A stretch of DNA of 9,353 nt from an uncultured Oscillospiraceae bacterium (lineage in GTDB: Bacteria > Bacillota > Clostridia > Oscillospirales > Ruminococcaceae): the NCBI GenBank assembly GCA_958448395.1, contig CAUDDP010000071.1, positions 1-9,353 of the forward strand. Direction: 5' to 3'. The notes under the pieces were generated by a model. The model was not told the origin of the DNA. It did not search any database and worked only from the letters and a program-made list of their open reading frames with translations. Within the stretch, counting starts at the first letter, position 1. Every line of letters starts with the position of its first letter. Both the position numbers and the translations under genes were made by a program. Shown piece after piece: positions 6,449 to 9,353 of the stretch.

Positions 6449-6514
6449 CGGACAGCGGACACAGGCAGACAGCGAAGCGATTCTGCCGGCGGAGGTGAGA
6501 CCAGTATCCGTGAG
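6449..6514. repeat. Dispersed repeat, module A, copy 2
   Basis: Matches positions 1-66 at 60 of 66 bases, with the GGCAGA (6464-6469) / TCTGCC (6482-6487) inverted repeat kept. Its first bases also form the right arm of a 12-bp inverted repeat with 6362-6373. As with copy 1, a parS site follows within about 100 bp. Confidence 0.75.
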
Positions 6515-6611
6515 GGAAAATACAAAATGGATTTCTGTGTATTCAGATAACCCTCTTTTTCGCTTTCCGTTCCCTCTTTTGGCAGCAAAACAACATGTAC
6601 CTGTTTCTTCT

Positions 6612-6627
6612 TGTTTCACGTGAAACA
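6612..6627. promoter_or_regulatory. parS: parS centromere site 2 (ParB/Spo0J binding)
   Basis: A second perfect TGTTTCACGTGAAACA palindrome, 6.44 kb from the first. It is intergenic, between the module A repeat and the terminator of the minus-strand kinase gene. It strengthens the reading of this window as part of the origin domain loaded by ParB and condensin. No parA or parB gene is seen in the window. Confidence 0.93.
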
Positions 6628-6648
6628 GACGATTATAAAAAGCAAAAC

Positions 6649-6689
6649 AACAGCCGTTGACTGGATGCATGCGTCCGTCAGCGGCTGTT
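6649..6689 (-). terminator. Intrinsic terminator of the two-component operon
   Basis: AACAGCCG at 6649-6656 pairs perfectly with CGGCTGTT at 6682-6689, and the stem extends inward through TGAC/GTCA and GGA/TCC. On the minus strand the stem is followed by a T-rich run (complement of 6635-6648). It lies 20 bp past the kinase stop codon. The plus-strand side is also T-rich, so it may also stop plus-strand read-through. Confidence 0.85.
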
Positions 6690-6708
6690 ATTTTATAATG
6701 TGTTCTGA

Positions 6709-8358
6709 TTATTTTTTCTGCGGCGGAAAGAACAGGGTAAAGGTAATCCAGTGTTCCGGTTCGCTGTTGACTTCGATTTTAATCTTATGTGCCTCTGCGA
6801 CACTTTTTGCAATTGAAAGTCCTAATCCATAACCACCAGTTGCACGGGCACGGGAACTGTCGCTGCGGTAAAACCGCTCAAAAATTTTTTCCTTTTCTTC
6901 CTCTTGAATCCCTTTACCGGTGTTGTAGACCTCTAAAATCGAACGGCCGCCAGTCTCTTCCTTTAGGGAAACCTTGATTTCACCATGCTCAGCACTATAT
7001 TTGAAGGCATTGTCAATCAGGATGCCAATCATCCGTCGGATTTGTTCCGGATTGCCATGGAAATATAAGTCCGGCTGTATGGTGATGTGGAATTGTTTTT
7101 GCTGTTCAAATGCCTGTGATTCAAACGGCAGTGCCATAGTTTCTACCGCAGAACTCAGGTTGAAGCGTTCTGTGGCATCTATGTTGTTGTTGTATTCCAT
7201 TTTGGTTAAAGCCATCATCTCATCTACCAAAATCCGCATTCGTTCTGTCTGCATACGGATATAATCCAGCCATTTGTTTTCACCAATTTCATCCTGTAAA
7301 ATATCGGCATTTGCAGAAATAATGGTCAGTGGTGTTTTCAGCTCATGTCCAGCATCGGAGATAAATTGCTTCTGTTTTTCAAAAGAAATCTGCATGGGCT
7401 GCATAGCCCGTTTGGTCAGCATCATCGTCAGTACCAATACAACACTTTCCATCAGGATAAAAATAAAAATACTCAGAATCAGCAGCTGCCGCAGAAAACT
7501 CAAATCCTTGGCACAATCTATAAAAGCGATTATGGTTCCCTTTGAATACCCTTGTGCATAATATTGCAAAGTGTTAAGCCGACCATCCTGCTGCTTTTCT
7601 TTCTGTACCTGTTCTACCAGAGACTGTACTTCTTCATTGGTATAATCATACCAGTCTGCCTGCATGGTTTCTGTTAGATTGCCATTGGTGTCCAGCACTG
7701 CCAGAAAGCAATTTGGAGATTTGTTTTCCTTTGGAGGCGGGGTACTGATTGCATTTTTTTGCATGGCCGTCAGGTGCAGCAGGGAAATGGATGCATTCCA
7801 CGGGTGTGGTCTCCACGAATCATGATCCTCATACGGGGGCGTGTCATCCTGTCGGTCATTCTTGTCATCTGGTGTAAAAAAATCATCCGGTGGCAATTTT
7901 GTTTCATTTGGCATGTCCTGTGGCTGTTTGGGGATGGTACGACTGGTTGGATCGGTTTGCACAGATGGTTGGGTTTCTGTCGGTTTTGTTGTTGTTTTCA
8001 GCGGGGAATGATTGTTTTGTGTCTGTGCTACAGTGGATTTCGACGGTGCAGCTCCTGTGGCGGAGATGGATGCTGTTATCGTTGCAGTTGTGGTTTCCCT
8101 GACTGCCACAGTTGTGCTGGTAGTCGATATAGTTACAGTAAACGGATCTACTTCGGCAGGCTGACTGTCCGGTTTTAGATTTGGTTTTGGAGTCCGCATT
8201 CGAATTTCATTTTGCACTGCCTGCTGTAAAATCGTTTTATTTTGATTGTAAGACATAAATGTTGGAATGACATTCAGTGCAATCATGGGAAGCAGCACGG
8301 CACCCGTGAGAATACACATAGTAAAGCAAATGAAATGGCGTCTGACATGCCGGATCAT
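6709..8358 (-). CDS. Membrane sensor histidine kinase with Thr/Pro-rich extracytoplasmic region
   Basis: Sensor kinase of a two-component system, 549 aa. Transmembrane segment 1 is near residues 10-33 and segment 2 near 288-315, giving an outside domain of about 255 residues. Within this, roughly 70-150 is Thr/Ser/Pro-rich low complexity and 156-180 is rich in Asp and Pro. A more ordered stretch at 185-285 looks like a possible small sensor domain. The cytoplasmic part has the H-box SDAGHELKTPL (phosphoacceptor H338), the N-box IDNAFKYS (448-455), the G1 box NTGKGI (479-484, with Asn where many kinases have Asp), the F-box FERFYRSD (493-500) and the G2 box GYGLGLSI (509-516). No clear HAMP domain is visible between segment 2 and the H-box. 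Its start overlaps the regulator stop by 4 bp, so the two are coupled. The signal is unknown. Confidence 0.93.
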   Translation of the reverse strand: MIRHVRRHFICFTMCILTGAVLLPMIALNVIPTFMSYNQNKTILQQAVQNEIRMRTPKPNLKPDSQPAEVDPFTVTISTTSTTVAVRETTTATITASISATGAAPSKSTVAQTQNNHSPLKTTTKPTETQPSVQTDPTSRTIPKQPQDMPNETKLPPDDFFTPDDKNDRQDDTPPYEDHDSWRPHPWNASISLLHLTAMQKNAISTPPPKENKSPNCFLAVLDTNGNLTETMQADWYDYTNEEVQSLVEQVQKEKQQDGRLNTLQYYAQGYSKGTIIAFIDCAKDLSFLRQLLILSIFIFILMESVVLVLTMMLTKRAMQPMQISFEKQKQFISDAGHELKTPLTIISANADILQDEIGENKWLDYIRMQTERMRILVDEMMALTKMEYNNNIDATERFNLSSAVETMALPFESQAFEQQKQFHITIQPDLYFHGNPEQIRRMIGILIDNAFKYSAEHGEIKVSLKEETGGRSILEVYNTGKGIQEEEKEKIFERFYRSDSSRARATGGYGLGLSIAKSVAEAHKIKIEVNSEPEHWITFTLFFPPQKK

Positions 8359-9032
8359 GTGTTTTGTTCCTCCAGAAAGTAGCCGATGCCTCTTGCTGTT
8401 TTAATGGAAGTCTTGGCATGGATGGACTGTAATTTTTTCCGCAGAAATGAGATGTAAACTTCAATGTTGTTATATTCTACATCGCTCTCATAGCCCCAAA
8501 TTTTTTCAATAAAGAATTCTTTGGAGATAATCTGTTTGGGATTGCTCATAAAGATCTCCATGATTTGATATTCCTTCAGACTGAGTTTGATTTGTTCCTG
8601 TCCGCAGCAGAGGGTATAATTTTGTTTATTCAGATGCAGGGCGTGAAACTGTAAGCCGTCCACGGCAACTTCTCCGGTGCGTCTGGTCAATGCACGAATT
8701 CGGGCAAGCAGTTCACCGGTGACAAACGGTTTGGTCAGATAATCATCGGCTCCGCTGTCCAGACCCTTGATTTTGTCAGCAACATCTGACTTTGCGGTCA
8801 GAAGCAGGACAGGGGTAGAAATTTTCTGTTTTCGCAGCATCCGCAGGACAGAAATGCCATCCAGAATGGGCAGCATAATATCCAGCACAATGCAGTCATA
8901 AATACCAGTACTGGCATAGTGCAAGCCATCTTCGCCGTTGTAGACGGTATCTACGTGATATTTATTGCGTTGCAGAATTTCTGCCAGGGCATCTGCAAGC
9001 TGTATTTCATCTTCTACGATTAAAAGGTTCAC
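8355..9032 (-). CDS. OmpR/PhoB-family response regulator
   Basis: DNA-binding partner of the downstream kinase, 225 aa. The receiver domain covers about 1-118, with acidic pocket E7-D8, phosphoacceptor D51 in CIVLDIMLP, switch T79 and K101 in LTKPF. The C-terminal winged helix (about 125-222) has the typical SLKEYQIMEI, VEYNNIEVYISFLRKKL and TARGIGYFL blocks. The start is the GTG at 9032 (reverse strand), with AAAGGAGG at 9047-9040 and 7-nt spacing. The open frame extends further upstream to about 9191, but that part is not receiver-like. The target genes are unknown. Autoregulation through the palindromes upstream is possible but unproven. Confidence 0.95.
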   Translation of the reverse strand: MNLLIVEDEIQLADALAEILQRNKYHVDTVYNGEDGLHYASTGIYDCIVLDIMLPILDGISVLRMLRKQKISTPVLLLTAKSDVADKIKGLDSGADDYLTKPFVTGELLARIRALTRRTGEVAVDGLQFHALHLNKQNYTLCCGQEQIKLSLKEYQIMEIFMSNPKQIISKEFFIEKIWGYESDVEYNNIEVYISFLRKKLQSIHAKTSIKTARGIGYFLEEQNT

Positions 9033-9241
9033 AAAAAAACCTCCTTTCTGATATTCCCTTTTAGCATAGCATCCCAACCTTAAAACAAGCTGAATCACAG
9101 GATTCGTATTTATTTTTGGGGAAATATAGTTTGTCCCGTTTCGCAGTTGACAGCTGTCCCCATGCCCTTCCTTTTTGTTCCTTTGGGACATTTCCCCACA
9201 CTGTCAATTAAGGATTTGAACAGGCTCTGCGGAAAATTTCG

Positions 9242-9270
9242 TTGAAAATGTCCCACTGGGACGTTTTCAA
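9242..9270. promoter_or_regulatory. 29-bp near-perfect palindrome, possible operator
   Basis: The half-sites TTGAAAATGTCCCA and TGGGACGTTTTCAA mirror each other around C9256 with a single mismatch (T against G). With only one central base the sequence is better suited to binding a dimeric protein as DNA than to forming an RNA hairpin. It lies 210 bp upstream of the response regulator start. The binder is unknown. Confidence 0.55.
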
Positions 9271-9297
9271 AATGCTGCTTTGTCGAATCATTTACCA

Positions 9298-9345
9298 GGG
9301 GAAAGCGGTCTTGTCCGCTTTCCCCTCGAAAAGCTGTCGCTTTTC
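9298..9345. repeat. Two tandem hairpins at the window end
   Basis: GGGGAAAGCGG (9298-9308) pairs perfectly with CCGCTTTCCCC (9315-9325) around a 6-nt loop. Directly after, GAAAAGC (9328-9334) pairs with GCTTTTC (9339-9345) around TGTC. Neither side has a clear T-tract, so I do not call a terminator. The second hairpin resembles the inverted repeat upstream of nadB (3652-3668). Confidence 0.6.
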
Positions 9346-9353
9346 TCCCCCCT

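Larger units (their letters stand above)
6113..6611. other. Repeat-rich intergenic region, no convincing gene
   Basis: This stretch between nadC and the second parS holds two 30-bp repeat copies 120 bp apart, module B, a 12-bp inverted repeat (6362-6373 with 6447-6458) and module A. A reading frame crosses 6075-6383 on the plus strand, but it starts inside nadC, has no ribosome site, and its amino-acid pattern (CTPQATxVKLxQ twice) simply mirrors the DNA repeat, so I do not call it a gene. From 6515 to 6611 I see nothing beyond AT-rich sequence. Confidence 0.7.
9048..9353. other. Intergenic region upstream of the regulator, with palindromes
   Basis: No gene is supported here on either strand. 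The stretch holds a small inverted repeat GAATC-ACAG-GATTC at 9092-9105, a GACAGCTGTC palindrome at 9149-9158, GGGACA/TGTCCC hexamers at 9132, 9155, 9185 and 9249, a 29-bp palindrome at 9242-9270, and two hairpins at 9298-9345. A promoter for the regulator must lie here or nearby, but I find no convincing -35/-10 pair on the minus strand. Confidence 0.65.

Noticed and set aside
7759..8178. Plus-strand Cys/Trp-rich 139-aa frame opposite the kinase
   Set aside because: It is the antisense of the Thr/Pro-rich low-complexity coding region; no start signals.
9033..9191. 53-residue N-terminal extension of the response regulator
   Set aside because: The receiver domain begins exactly at GTG 9032, which has an ideal ribosome site; the extension covers palindromic intergenic DNA.

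Overview
The window looks like an origin-proximal stretch of a low-to-mid GC Firmicutes chromosome, probably a gut clostridium of the Ruminococcus/Oscillospiraceae type. This rests on the mnmG-rsmG (gidA-gidB) pair, which classically lies near oriC, on two perfect 16-bp parS sites, on AGGAGG-like ribosome binding sites, on sigma-A-like promoters and on the protein style. The exact genus is a guess.

Layout. Positions 1-227 hold a dispersed repeat in two modules and a parS site in the leader of mnmG. Positions 228-2818 hold mnmG and rsmG, overlapping by 4 bp (tRNA wobble-uridine modification and 16S rRNA m7G527 methylation). Positions 2819-3607 form an AT-rich accessory island. It carries a consensus promoter, three tandem ~38-nt repeats, an intrinsic terminator and a ToxN/AbiQ-family endoribonuclease gene, which is the layout of a type III (RNA antitoxin-protein toxin) toxin-antitoxin locus. 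The repeats fold as H-type pseudoknots with a covarying base pair, but the toxin gene carries a -1 frameshift near its 5' end. Positions 3608-6112 hold a promoter and the NAD biosynthesis genes nadB-nadC, with no nadA alongside. Positions 6113-6708 are non-coding and hold the same repeat modules in another order, a second perfect parS and a terminator. Positions 6709-9032, on the minus strand, encode an OmpR-type response regulator and a sensor kinase with a long low-complexity extracytoplasmic region. Positions 9033-9353 are intergenic, with a near-perfect 29-bp palindrome, several GGGACA/TGTCCC hexamers and two tandem hairpins.

How it fits together. Translation-quality genes, NAD synthesis and a signalling pair are unrelated housekeeping or accessory functions sharing an origin-proximal neighbourhood. 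The notable points are the type III toxin-antitoxin island between rsmG and nadB, apparently with an intact RNA antitoxin and a broken toxin, and the repeat-plus-parS combination that flanks the whole mnmG-to-nadC segment in direct orientation.
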